Assembly: GCF_002953255.1 (NCBI RefSeq)
Contig: NZ_CP026498.1
Coordinates: forward strand, 7,215,562-7,279,561
Reading direction: 5' to 3'
Length of the DNA: 64,000 bases
From: Streptomyces sp. CB01881
GTDB lineage: Bacteria; Actinomycetota; Actinomycetes; Streptomycetales; Streptomycetaceae
Shown: in pieces, positions 34,185 through 42,655 of the stretch
How positions within the stretch are numbered: the stretch's first letter is position 1
Layout of the letters: every line of letters begins with the position of its first letter
The notes under the pieces: model-generated
What the model saw: only the letters and a program-made list of their open reading frames with translations
Databases searched by the model: none
Told to the model about the DNA's origin: nothing
Made by a program: the position numbers and the translations under genes

Positions 34185-35315
34185 ATGGAGAGCGACCTGC
34201 GCAGCATCGGCGAACTGGCCCGCGACAGCGGCCTCGGCGTCAGCGCGCTGCGCTTCTACGACGGCGCCGACGTCCTCACCCCCGCCTGGGTCGACCCGCA
34301 GACCGGCTACCGCTGGTATGCGCCCGGCCAGCTGGCCGACGCGCGGCTGCTCTGCCGGTTGCGGCGGGTGGGCCTTCCGCTGGCCGGCATCCGGGAGGTG
34401 CTCGGCGCCGCCCCCGGCGACGGCACCGCCCACCGGGTGCTCGACGCGCACCTGCGGCGGCTGGAGGACGGCCTCGCCGACGCCCGCCGGGAGCTCTCCC
34501 TGATCCGCGCGTTGATCGACCAGAGGGAGAATCCCGTGACCACCACCCCCGCCGCGTACGGCTTCACCGTCCCCGCCCGCGAGCTGGCCGCCGCCCTGGA
34601 CGCGGTCCGCTTCGCGGTCGGCAGCGACCCCGAAGTGCCCGTGCTGTCGGGCGTGTTGTTCGACCTGGACGGCGGGCTGCTGCGACTGGTCGCCACCGAC
34701 CGGTACCGGATGGCGCTGGCCGAACTGCCGGTGCCGTCGGCGGCCCCGCCGGCGTCGCCGGCTTCTGCGCCGGTGCCGGGCTCCTCGGCCGCGATCGTGC
34801 CGACCGCCCTGGTGGACGCCGTCCGTGCACTGCTCGGCTCGGGCGCCGAGGAGGCGGAGCTGACCCTGGGCGGCGGGCGGTTCCGGGTCTCGACCGGCGG
34901 TCACCGGATCGAGGGCGCCACCCTCGACCACGACTACCCCGACTACCGTTCGCTGGTCCGGCTCGACCCCGTCCACCGGGTCGGCCTGTCCGCCGCCGAG
35001 CTGCGCGGAGCCGTCGAGTCCGGCGACACCCGCAGCCTGCCCTCCGGTCCGCACGGCGCCGCCTGTGAGGTCACCGTGCTCGCCCTCGACGGGGACGGGC
35101 GGCTCACCGTCGCCGCCGACGGCACGGAGCCGGCCGCGGGCGACGTCCGGGTGGCGGTCAACCGCGACTTCCTCCTCGACGCCCTCCGGGCCGGCGGCCC
35201 CGAGCAGCTCGTCCTCGAAATCGCCGGTCCGATCGCCCCGTTGGCCATCCGCACGGCCGGGCGCGACGGAACGTTCTCGATCCTGATGCCGATCCGGGTC
35301 CCCGACCTCGCCTGA
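34185..35315 (+). CDS. MerR-DnaN fusion: MerR DNA-binding domain plus beta-clamp-like domains
   Basis: 376 residues. Residues 1-110 are a MerR HTH and coiled coil (SIGELARDSGLGVSALRFYDGADVL...RWYAPGQLADARLLCRLRRVGLPLAGIREVL). Residues 125-376 match domains II and III of DNA polymerase III beta clamp: LFDLDGGLLRLVATDRYRMALAELP, PDYRSLV and the C-terminal ILMPIRV correspond to conserved E. coli DnaN sites; domain I is missing. Such fusions are annotated in Streptomyces as beta-subunit-family proteins of unknown role. A MerR promoter directly at the ATG implies autoregulation and a leaderless transcript. Confidence 0.85.
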   Translation: MESDLRSIGELARDSGLGVSALRFYDGADVLTPAWVDPQTGYRWYAPGQLADARLLCRLRRVGLPLAGIREVLGAAPGDGTAHRVLDAHLRRLEDGLADARRELSLIRALIDQRENPVTTTPAAYGFTVPARELAAALDAVRFAVGSDPEVPVLSGVLFDLDGGLLRLVATDRYRMALAELPVPSAAPPASPASAPVPGSSAAIVPTALVDAVRALLGSGAEEAELTLGGGRFRVSTGGHRIEGATLDHDYPDYRSLVRLDPVHRVGLSAAELRGAVESGDTRSLPSGPHGAACEVTVLALDGDGRLTVAADGTEPAAGDVRVAVNRDFLLDALRAGGPEQLVLEIAGPIAPLAIRTAGRDGTFSILMPIRVPDLA

Positions 35316-35380
35316 GCGTCCGACCGCCTGACCCCCGCGCACCCCGCGCACCACCGCGTCGAACGGCGGCCACCCGTCCG

Positions 35381-35404
35381 TCTCCGTCTCCGTCTCCGTC
35401 TCCG
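35381..35404. repeat. Hexanucleotide (TCTCCG)x4 microsatellite
   Basis: Four exact TCTCCG units, with one more imperfect unit on the left. Possible site of slippage variation; non-coding. Confidence 0.8.
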
Positions 35405-35631
35405 CCGCCCCGCTCCGGCCCGTCCCGCCCCAGCCCGACCCGCCCTGACCCGGCCCGGAAAGCGACCCGCAGCGTCAGCACCCCCCCGGCACCCGACCGC
35501 GCGCCGGTGCCGGCACCGACCACGGCCGGTACTCCCCGCCCACCACCTGCCGCCGCACCCACCGGTCGCCTCCCGTCCCCGGACAGTGCGCGGCGCGGGT
35601 CCGCCCGACCGGGCCGTTTGCTGCTGCTAGC

Positions 35632-35657
35632 ACCGTGCTTGCATTTGCAAGCACGGT
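35632..35657. promoter_or_regulatory. Perfect 11-4-11 palindrome upstream of the XRE gene
   Basis: Arms ACCGTGCTTGC and GCAAGCACGGT flank ATTT, ending 16 nt before the XRE start codon. The size and position suit a dimeric HTH protein acting on its own promoter. Confidence 0.7.
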
Positions 35658-35673
35658 GGTGCAGTCTGTTCGC

Positions 35674-36090
35674 ATGGCCTCATTGAACGTCGGCTCGCTG
35701 GGCGAGTACATCCGCGAGCAGCGGCGGAACGCGCAGTACTCGTTGCGGCAGCTGGCCGAGGCCGCCGGCGTGTCCAACCCGTACCTCAGCCAGATCGAGC
35801 GAGGGTTGCGGAAGCCGAGCGCGGAGATCCTCCAGCAGATCGCCAAGGCGCTGCGGATCTCGGCGGAGACGCTGTACGTCCAGGCCGGGATCCTGGAGGA
35901 ACGGCGGGGCGAGGGCCTGGAGCTGCGGGCCTCGATCCTGGCCGATCCGCTGATCAACGAGCAGCAGAAGCAGGCGCTGCTCGCGGTCTACGACGCCTTC
36001 CTCAAGGAGAACGCCGCGCGCAAGGACACGGACGCGGTGCCCGACGACCCCGAGGCCGACGGTCCGAAGACCGCCGGCCCGGCAACCTAG
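35674..36090 (+). CDS. XRE-family HTH regulator (Rv0474-like)
   Basis: 138 residues. The HTH_3 domain occupies residues 8-65: LGEYIREQRRNAQYSLRQLAEAAGVSNPYLSQIERGLRKPSAEILQQIAKALRISAETLYVQAG. The remainder (residues 70-138) is charged, with ELRASILADPLINEQQKQALLAVYDAF. It precedes an HBHA-like gene by 18 nt, the same order as Rv0474-Rv0475 in M. tuberculosis. An 11-bp-arm palindrome at 35632 is the probable operator. Confidence 0.9.
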   Translation: MASLNVGSLGEYIREQRRNAQYSLRQLAEAAGVSNPYLSQIERGLRKPSAEILQQIAKALRISAETLYVQAGILEERRGEGLELRASILADPLINEQQKQALLAVYDAFLKENAARKDTDAVPDDPEADGPKTAGPAT

Positions 36091-36108
36091 ACCACGGGAG
36101 GACCGGCC

Positions 36109-36663
36109 ATGCCGATCACGGACGAGATCAAGAAGACCCTGAGCGACCCGACCCCGCTCTACGCCCTCGCCGGCGCCGGCGACCTCGCCTACGAGAAGCT
36201 GCGGGAGGTCCCGGGCAGGGTCGAGGCGCTGGCCTCGGACCGCAAGGGCACGCAGGAGAAGGCCACCGCCAGGCTCCAGGAGGCGCAGAGCCGGCTGGTG
36301 GAGGCGCAGGCGAAGGTCGCGGACACGGTGACCACGCTGCCCGCCGACCTCAAGGTGCTCCAGGACAAGGCGCAGAGCTTCGCGCTCCAGCAGGTCGGCC
36401 GCGCCGTCGAGCTGGCGGTGAAGGCCAAGGAGGCGTACGACGAGCTGGCCGAGCGCGGCAAGGGCGTCGTCGACCGGGGCCGTCCCGAAGAGGCCGCGCC
36501 GGTGACGGCCGAGCCCGCCGCCGTGAAGCCGCTGGAGGCCGAGCCCGAGTCGGTCGACGCCGAGCTGGTCGAGGACGACGAGCCGACGGCGGAGGCCGCT
36601 GCGGAGCCGGCCGGGGAGCCCGCCGCCAAGAAGTCCCCCCGGGCCCGCAAGAGCCCCGAGTAG
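36109..36663 (+). CDS. HBHA-like coiled-coil protein
   Basis: 184 residues. Residues 1-110 have the HBHA layout: PLYALAGAGDLAYEKLREVPGRVEAL, then a long heptad-rich helix TARLQEAQSRLVEAQAKVADTV and VELAVKAKEAYDELAERGKGVVDR. The mycobacterial homologue ends in a Lys/Ala/Pro-rich heparin-binding tail; here the tail is mostly acidic with a short KKSPRARK end. It was probably not selected for heparin binding. A role in cell-surface or lipid-inclusion biology is known for HBHA in mycobacteria. GGGAGGA precedes the ATG. Confidence 0.82.
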   Translation: MPITDEIKKTLSDPTPLYALAGAGDLAYEKLREVPGRVEALASDRKGTQEKATARLQEAQSRLVEAQAKVADTVTTLPADLKVLQDKAQSFALQQVGRAVELAVKAKEAYDELAERGKGVVDRGRPEEAAPVTAEPAAVKPLEAEPESVDAELVEDDEPTAEAAAEPAGEPAAKKSPRARKSPE

Positions 36664-36857
36664 CCCGGCCGGGTGGTCCCGGACGGGCGGCCGGCGGGCG
36701 GCCCGCGGGACGCCGGGGACGGCCGTGGTCCGGTTGAGCCCGGGCCGTCCGGGGCACATCTGGTGACCCCGGGACGTTGACACCGTGGCGGGCCGGTCGC
36801 CGTGCCACGATGAGTGGCGGCCGGGACGCCGGAGCCGAGACGCAAGAGGAGAGCGCG

Positions 36858-37211
36858 ATGGGCGGAGTGGCTCAGATCCTGGTCCTGGACTATCTGAACC
36901 CGTTCTGGTGGCTGGCCGTCGCCATCCTGGGCTTCAAGCTGTTCGCCCTGGTCGACGCGGCCGTCCGCCCGGAGGACGCGTACCGGGCCGCCGACAAGAA
37001 GACCAAGGGGTTCTGGGTGGCGGTCCTGGGGGTCGCGTTCGGGCTGGACCTGCTGTTCGGGGCGAAGTTCCTGACCAGCTTCCTCACCCTGGGGGGCCTC
37101 GTCGCGGCGATCGTCTACATGGTCGACGTGCGCCCGGCGATCCGGGAGCTGACCGGCCGGGGCGGCGACCGGGACGACCGGCGCAACATGGGCCCGTACG
37201 GCCCCTGGTAG
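36858..37211 (+). CDS. DUF2516 membrane protein (Rv0476-like)
   Basis: 117 residues. FWWLAVAILGFKLFALVDAAVRPEDAYRAADKKTKGFWVAVLGVAFGLDLLF is the DUF2516 core, with three membrane segments and a charged C-terminus. Its homologue lies directly after hbhA in mycobacteria, so the three-gene set XRE/HBHA/DUF2516 is conserved. AAGAGGAGAG precedes the ATG. Confidence 0.88.
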   Translation: MGGVAQILVLDYLNPFWWLAVAILGFKLFALVDAAVRPEDAYRAADKKTKGFWVAVLGVAFGLDLLFGAKFLTSFLTLGGLVAAIVYMVDVRPAIRELTGRGGDRDDRRNMGPYGPW

Positions 37212-37240
37212 ACGACGGGCAGGACGCGGGTGGAACGGAG

Positions 37241-37280
37241 AGAGCCCCGGCGCGCGGATGGATTTCCGCGCCGGGGCTCT
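37241..37280 (+). terminator. Hairpin terminator after DUF2516
   Basis: AGAGCCCCGGCGCG and its complement with a 12-nt loop. It is followed by CCGTTCGTCGTACCGGG repeated twice (37289-37330). Confidence 0.75.
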
Positions 37281-37348
37281 CCGCGTTCGTCGTACCGGGG
37301 CCGCTCCGTTCGTCGTACCGGGACCTGCTCCGTTCGTCGCGACCGTGC

Positions 37349-38818
37349 TCAGCCCAGGATGAGCTGCACCGGATTGCGCTCCAGCAGCAGCACGGCGACG
37401 TCGTCCGTCAGCGCACCGCCGTTCAGCTCCTCGACCTCGGCGATCGCGCTGTCCACCAGGCGGCCCCTGGTCAGCCCGGCGGACTGGTGGTCGCCGATGA
37501 GGTCCGCCAGCCCGTCCTGGCCGAGGCGGCGCGACCCGGCCCCGACCCGGCCCTCGATCAGGCCGTCGGTGTAGAGCAGCAGCCGCCAGCCGGCCGGGAG
37601 CTCGACGCGGTGCGACGGCCAGACGGCCTGGCCGTCGTCGCAGGGCAGCAGGCCGAGCGCGGGGCCGGCGAGGTCGGCGGGCAGCATCACCGGTCTGTGG
37701 TCGGTACCGAGCAGCAGCGGCGAGGGGTGTCCGGCGAGGTAGAGCCGGGCGTGTTCGACGGCGCCGAGCGAGTCGAGCCGGCCGGCGGCGTCGCCGGGCT
37801 CGATGACGAGCATGCAGAGCGTCGCGAAGATCTCGTCGCTGCGCCGCTCGTGCTCCAGGACGTGCTGAAGGGTGGTCAGCAGGGCCTCGCCGGTGAGGCC
37901 GGCGAAGACGAGGGTCCGCCACGCTATACGGAGCGCCACGCCGAGGGCGGCCTCATCCGGGCCGTGGCCGCAGACGTCGCCGATCACGACGTGGACGGTG
38001 CCGTCATCGGTGCGCACCGCGTCGTAGAAGTCGCCGCCGAGCAGGGCGCGGCGGCGGCCGGGGCGGTAGCGCCGGGTGAACGAGAGCCCGGCGCCGTCCA
38101 GCAGCGGGGTGGGCAGCAGGTGGCGCTGGAGCCGTGCGTTCTCCTGGCCGCGCAGCTCGGCCTCGACCAGCCGGCGCTGGGACTCGTCGGCGCGCTTGCG
38201 CTCGACGGCGTACCGCAGGGCGCGGGCGAGCAGCGGACCGTCCGTCTCGTTCTTGATCAGGAAGTCCTGCGCGCCGGCGGCCACCGCGGCGGCGCCCAGC
38301 TCGGCGCCGGCGGCGTCGGTGAGCACCACGACGGCGGTGTGCGGGGCCCGGCGGAGCAGCTCGTGCAGGCCCTCCAAGCCGTCCGAGGCGTCCGAGGGGT
38401 GCGGCAGGTCGGCGGGGGCCGCGAGGTCGAGCAGGACGCAGCTGAAGTCGGTGCCGCGGGTACGGCCGCGCCGGGGCGAGGCCGGGGCCAGCAGCTCGGC
38501 GGCCTGGTCCAGCCCGCGGGCCCAGTGGATCTCGATCGGGGCGCCGCTGTCCGCCACCGCGGCCTTGAGCAGCTGGGCGTCGGAGGCGTCGTCCTCGATC
38601 ACCAGCAGCCGGAGCAGGCCGGCCTGGAGCGTGGCGGGCGACGGCCGGGAGGCGCCGACGGCGGCGTCCGACCGGGGGTGAGGTATCGGGGGAGGCGCCG
38701 TGGCCGGGCCTGCCGACTGGTCGGCGGACAGGTTGCGGGCACGGCCGGAGCGGGCACCGTCGAGGGTGCCCGGCAGGTCGGCGGCACCAGGTGCCCGCCC
38801 GTCTCCCGTTGCGGGCAT
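37349..38818 (-). CDS. REC-PP2C (SpoIIE-type) serine phosphatase
   Basis: 489 residues from the ATG at 38818 with GGGAGGATC upstream. Residues 60-190 form a receiver domain (LLVIEDD, the acceptor Asp in FSCVLLDLAAP, Lys in FLIKNE). After a coiled linker, the PP2C SpoIIE domain has GGDFYDAVRTDDGTVHVVIGDVCGHGPDEAALGVALRIAWRT, YLAGHPSPLLL and GGALTDDVAVLLLERN with metal-binding aspartates. Such RsbU/RsbP-like proteins dephosphorylate anti-sigma-factor antagonists. The controlling kinase is not in the window. Confidence 0.9.
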   Translation of the reverse strand: MPATGDGRAPGAADLPGTLDGARSGRARNLSADQSAGPATAPPPIPHPRSDAAVGASRPSPATLQAGLLRLLVIEDDASDAQLLKAAVADSGAPIEIHWARGLDQAAELLAPASPRRGRTRGTDFSCVLLDLAAPADLPHPSDASDGLEGLHELLRRAPHTAVVVLTDAAGAELGAAAVAAGAQDFLIKNETDGPLLARALRYAVERKRADESQRRLVEAELRGQENARLQRHLLPTPLLDGAGLSFTRRYRPGRRRALLGGDFYDAVRTDDGTVHVVIGDVCGHGPDEAALGVALRIAWRTLVFAGLTGEALLTTLQHVLEHERRSDEIFATLCMLVIEPGDAAGRLDSLGAVEHARLYLAGHPSPLLLGTDHRPVMLPADLAGPALGLLPCDDGQAVWPSHRVELPAGWRLLLYTDGLIEGRVGAGSRRLGQDGLADLIGDHQSAGLTRGRLVDSAIAEVEELNGGALTDDVAVLLLERNPVQLILG

Positions 38819-39051
38819 CGGCTGATCCTCCCTTTCCCCGAGTGCGTAACGGTCGGCGTCCGTCCGCAGTGCCCGCCTGGCACCCTGCGTCGGGGAACGT
38901 CTCGCGACCATAACGCGATCTCCGGGGAACTCTCTGGCCGACGGGCGGCGTTGTGGCTGGCGCCACGCCGGCGGCGGTGTGGTGAACGGAACACGGCGAC
39001 GAGCAGGGCCCGTCCGGCAGGCGTCGGAGCGGTCCCGGAAGGACGGACACG

Positions 39052-39609
39052 GTGGTGACACGGATCACCCTGATCGAGGGTGACATCACGGAACAGCAGG
39101 TGGACGCGGTGGTGAACGCCGCCAACTCCTCCCTGCTCGGCGGCGGCGGTGTGGACGGTGCGATCCACCGCAGGGGCGGGCCGCAGATTCTGGAGGAGTG
39201 CCGCAGGCTCAGGGCCTCGCACTGGGGCCGGGGTCTGCCCACCGGGCAGGCGGTGGCGACCACGGCAGGGCGGCTGCCGGCCCGCTGGGTGGTGCACACC
39301 GTGGGGCCGGTCTACCTGGAGGAGGAGTACGACGTGCGGGCGGAGCAACTGGCCTCCTGCTATCGCGAGTCGCTCCGGGTGGCGGCGGAGCTGGGTGCGC
39401 GCACGGTGGCCTTCCCGGCGGTGTCGGCCGGGGTGTTCGGGTGGCCGCTGGAGGACGCGGCCAGGATCGCGCTCGGCACCGTCGCGGCCGAGGTGCCGGG
39501 AGTGGCGCGTGAGCTGGAGGAGGTGCGGTTCGTGCTGTTCGGGGTCGAGGCGTACGGGATGTTCGAACAGGTGTGGCGGGCGATGGCGTCGGAGGGGCCG
39601 GGGGAGTAG
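39052..39609 (+). CDS. MacroD-type O-acetyl-ADP-ribose deacetylase
   Basis: 185 residues (GTG at 39052, or 39055). The macro domain has ITLIEGDITEQQVDAVVNAANSSLLGGGGVDGAIHRRGGPQILEECRRL (loop 1 with the Asn of VNAANS) and VAFPAVSAGVFGWPLEDAARIAL (loop 2, GVFG). These are the MacroD signatures. It hydrolyses O-acetyl-ADP-ribose and mono-ADP-ribosyl esters. GGAAGGA precedes the start. It diverges from the REC-PP2C gene by 233 nt. Confidence 0.9.
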   Translation: MVTRITLIEGDITEQQVDAVVNAANSSLLGGGGVDGAIHRRGGPQILEECRRLRASHWGRGLPTGQAVATTAGRLPARWVVHTVGPVYLEEEYDVRAEQLASCYRESLRVAAELGARTVAFPAVSAGVFGWPLEDAARIALGTVAAEVPGVARELEEVRFVLFGVEAYGMFEQVWRAMASEGPGE

Positions 39610-39630
39610 GGGCTGGAGGAGTTGGAGGGA

Positions 39631-39680
39631 CTTCGAGGGACTTCGAGGGACTTCGAGGGGCTGCGAGGGACTGAGAGGGG
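39631..39680. repeat. 10-bp tandem repeat, five copies
   Basis: CTTCGAGGGA at 39631, 39641 and 39651 is followed by two degenerate copies (CTGCGAGGGA, CTGAGAGGGG). It begins just after the macro gene. Non-coding in the likely frames. Confidence 0.75.
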
Positions 39681-39876
39681 CGTAGGCCGGGTGCCCCCAT
39701 GGTGGCGTGACCGGGCGTCAACACGCCAGAGATATTCGATAACTCGTTCGAGTGAATCCCCGGGCTCGCTCAGCAGCGCGGCAGCACTGTTCCGGCAGGG
39801 CATGGCAGGGCAGGGGGAGGGCAACCGGCAGGGGACGGCGCGCGAGGCGGCAGGCAGGGCGGCGGCCGCCAGGTGA

Positions 39877-40707
39877 CTACGGGGCGAGCGCCGTCCAGGG
39901 AACGGTGACCTCGCCCTGCCGCCACCGCCCGCGTGCGTCCACCAGCGGCCAGTTGCCCGCCAGCGCCGTGCAGGCGGCCACCCAGCGCTGCCGGGCCCCG
40001 AACGCCCCGTAGGGCGCCGCCGCCGCCCAGGCGCGGTCGAAGTCGGCGAGGAAGGCGTGCACCGGCCGGCCCGGCACGTTGTGGTGGATCAGCGCCTTGG
40101 GCAGCCGCTCGGCCAGGTCGGACGGCTGCCCGAGGCCGCCGAGCCGGGCCGCGAAGGTCACCGTCCGCGGGCCCTCCGGCCCGAGCGCGACCCAGACGTG
40201 CCGGCGCCCGATCTCGTCACAGGTCCCCTCCACCAGCAGCCCGTCCGGCGCCAGCCGGGAGCAGAGCCGCTCCCAGACGCCGGCCACCGCCGACTCCTCG
40301 TACTGCCGCAGCACGTTGGCGGCCCGGATCAGCTGGGCGGGCGCACCGCCGTCCAGCGGCACCTCGAAGCCGCCGCGCCGGAAGGTGAGCAGCGGCGCCA
40401 CGGCGTACGGCAGCGCCGCGGTGACCCGCTCCGGCTCGATCTCGATCCCCACCACCCGGACGTCCGGGCGGACCTCCCGCAGCCGCCCGGACAGCTCGAC
40501 CGCCGTCCAGGGGGCGGCGCCGTACCCGAGGTCGACGGCGACCGGCGGCCGGCCGACGGAGCGCAGCGCGGGGCCGAGCGTGTGGGCGATCCAGCGGTCC
40601 ATCCGCCGCAGCCGGTTGGTGTTGGTGGTCCCGCGGGTGACGGTCCCCACCGGCCGCCCCGCCCGCCCGCGGGCAGGCGCGGTCACGGAGTCGAAGGAGG
40701 CGGCCAT
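39877..40707 (-). CDS. Class I SAM-dependent methyltransferase (mshA-adjacent family)
   Basis: 276 residues from the ATG at 40707 with AAGGAGG upstream. Motif I region is AVDLGYGAAPWTAVELSGRL, unusual for the absence of the standard Gly-x-Gly-x-Gly, and post-motif VVGIEIEPERV. IRAANVLRQYEESAVAGVWERLCSRLAPDGLLVEGTCDE gives the central catalytic region. It is a streptomycete family diverging from mshA. Substrate unknown. Confidence 0.82.
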   Translation of the reverse strand: MAASFDSVTAPARGRAGRPVGTVTRGTTNTNRLRRMDRWIAHTLGPALRSVGRPPVAVDLGYGAAPWTAVELSGRLREVRPDVRVVGIEIEPERVTAALPYAVAPLLTFRRGGFEVPLDGGAPAQLIRAANVLRQYEESAVAGVWERLCSRLAPDGLLVEGTCDEIGRRHVWVALGPEGPRTVTFAARLGGLGQPSDLAERLPKALIHHNVPGRPVHAFLADFDRAWAAAAPYGAFGARQRWVAACTALAGNWPLVDARGRWRQGEVTVPWTALAP

Positions 40708-41156
40708 GCCCAGAAGCGTACGCGGCCGCCCCCGGGCCCCCTTCCGCCCGCCCCGGGCGAACCCGCGCGCCGCCCCCGCGCCCCGCCCCGCCGAACTGCG
40801 CCCCGCCCCGCCAGGCCGCGCTCCGTCACGTCGCACCGTGCTCCGCCCCGCCCCGCCCCGCCAGGCCGCGGCCCGCCCCGCTCCGGCGTGCCCGCGGCCG
40901 GGCGCCGCCGCCCGTCCGCCTCGTGCGCCATCTCATGTGCCGGGACGGGAATGCCCGTCGGTGACCTCGTGGTTGGCACACTGGTGGTGATGTGTGCCCG
41001 GACGGGGCAGCTCACCGGCGCGCCGCCACCGCGACGCGGCGGTGCGGCGTGGGCGGAAGCGCACACACCGCACAGCAGGCAGCGCAGCAGGCAGGGCTGC
41101 GGGAGACAGAGCAGGGCTGCAGAGGCGGGCAGCACAGAGGAGGCTTCAGCCAGGTG
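40708..41156. other. 449-nt divergent region upstream of mshA: CCGCCCCG repeats, no gene
   Basis: CGCCCCGCCAGGCCGCG occurs twice (near 40814 and 40857) within a CCCCG-rich run, the likely upstream region of the methyltransferase. The right part (40960 to 41156) is the mshA leader, with AGAGGAGG at 41136-41143. No regulator site or riboswitch was recognised. Confidence 0.5.
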
Positions 41157-42530
41157 ATGCAGAACCCCGTCCGTTCGGTACGCCGTGCCCAGCCGACCCC
41201 GCCCGTGCGGGGCCGGCTCCAGTCGCTGGTCACGGGTGGCCGGCGCCGCCCGCGCCGGATAGCCATGCTCTCCGTCCACACCTCCCCGCTGCACCAGCCC
41301 GGCACCGGGGACGCCGGCGGCATGAACGTCTACATCGTGGAGCTGGCCAAGCGGCTCGCCGCGCTGGACATCGAGGTCGAGGTCTTCACCCGGGCGATCT
41401 GCTCGGACGACGCGCCCACCGTCGAGCTGGCCCCGGGCGTCCTGGTCCGGCACGTCACCGCCGGTCCGTACGAGGGGCTGGTCAAGGAGGACCTGCCGGC
41501 CCAGCTCTGCGCCTTCACCCACGGCGTGCTCCGGACGGAGGCCGGCCACCGGCCCGGCCACTACGACCTGGTCCACTCGCACTACTGGCTCTCCGGCCAG
41601 GTCGGCTGGCTGGCCGCCCAGCGCTGGGGCGTGCCGCTGGTGCACACCATGCACACCATGGCGAAGGTGAAGAACGCCGCGCTGGCCGAGGGGGACACCC
41701 CCGAACCGGCCGCCCGCGTGATCGGCGAGACGCAGGTGGTCGAGGCCGCCGACCGGCTGATCGCCAACACCACCGAGGAGGCCGCCGAGCTGGCCCTGCA
41801 CTACGCGGCCCGCCCCGACCAGCTGGCCGTCGTCCATCCGGGCGTCAACCTGGACGTCTTCCGCCCCGGGGGCCCGGAGGCGCGTGCCGCCGCGCGCGCC
41901 CGGCTCGGCCTGCCGCAGGACGCCGCGGTGCTGCTCTTCGCGGGCCGGATACAGCCGCTGAAGGCACCGGACGTGCTGCTCCGCGCGGTCGCGGCGCTGC
42001 TGGAGCGGCGGCCGCAGCTGCGCGAGCGGCTGGTGGTGCCGGTGGTCGGCGGCCCGTCCGGCACCGGGCTGGCCAAGCCGGAGAGCCTGCACAAGCTCGC
42101 CGCCCAGCTGGGCATCTGCGACGTGGTCCGGTTCCACCCGCCGGTCGGCCAGGCGCTGCTCGCCGAGTGGTACCGAGCGGCGACGGCGCTGGTGATGCCC
42201 TCGTACAGCGAGTCCTTCGGGCTGGTCGCGCTGGAGGCGCAGGCCTGCGGCACGCCGGTCGTGGCGGCCGCGGTCGGCGGCCTGCCGGTCGCGGTCCGGG
42301 ACGGCGTGACCGGCACGCTGGTCCGCGGCCACGACCCGCAGGCCTGGGCCCACGCGCTGGAGCCGTACGTCACGGAGCCGGGCCTGCTCGCCCGGCAGGG
42401 GGCGGCGGCGGCCCGGCACGCGGCCGCCTTCGGCTGGGACACGGCCGCGGCGACCACCGCCGAGGTGTACGCCGGCAGCCTGTCCCGCCCGGCCGGCCGC
42501 CTCGGGGGCTCCCGCCTCCGCCTGGCCTGA
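41157..42530 (+). CDS. mshA: D-inositol-3-phosphate glycosyltransferase MshA
   Basis: 457 residues; the GTG at 41154 is equally open and has better spacing to AGGAGG. MLSVHTSPLHQPGTGDAGGMNVYIVELAKRLA is the MshA N-terminal signature (GGMNVY binds inositol phosphate). The GT4 C-terminal half contains FAGRIQPLKAPDVLLRAV and MPSYSESFGLVALEAQACGTPVVA with the conserved E-x7-E. MshA transfers GlcNAc from UDP-GlcNAc to 1L-myo-inositol-1-phosphate, the first step of mycothiol synthesis. It precedes a YbjN protein, as in other streptomycetes. Confidence 0.95.
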   Translation: MQNPVRSVRRAQPTPPVRGRLQSLVTGGRRRPRRIAMLSVHTSPLHQPGTGDAGGMNVYIVELAKRLAALDIEVEVFTRAICSDDAPTVELAPGVLVRHVTAGPYEGLVKEDLPAQLCAFTHGVLRTEAGHRPGHYDLVHSHYWLSGQVGWLAAQRWGVPLVHTMHTMAKVKNAALAEGDTPEPAARVIGETQVVEAADRLIANTTEEAAELALHYAARPDQLAVVHPGVNLDVFRPGGPEARAAARARLGLPQDAAVLLFAGRIQPLKAPDVLLRAVAALLERRPQLRERLVVPVVGGPSGTGLAKPESLHKLAAQLGICDVVRFHPPVGQALLAEWYRAATALVMPSYSESFGLVALEAQACGTPVVAAAVGGLPVAVRDGVTGTLVRGHDPQAWAHALEPYVTEPGLLARQGAAAARHAAAFGWDTAAATTAEVYAGSLSRPAGRLGGSRLRLA

Positions 42531-42655
42531 GCATGCCGACGGGCCCGGGCACGCGGCTTCGCCTGGGCACGCCGGTGGGCGCGGCGTCGGTGGCGCCCCG
42601 GCCCCAGGGGTGCTGCTGCTGCGCGCCATGGGTACCGCCGAGTAACGTCACTCCC

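Larger units (their letters stand above)
35316..35673. other. 358-nt gap: simple repeats and an operator, no gene
   Basis: TCTCCG is repeated four times at 35381-35404, followed by a degenerate pyrimidine-rich run to about 35460. The XRE operator lies at its right end. No credible coding frame was seen. Confidence 0.6.

Noticed and set aside
40994..42655. Plus-strand open frame over mshA in another frame
   Set aside because: mshA occupies this DNA with all motifs; the overlapping frame becomes real only from 42656 (YbjN).
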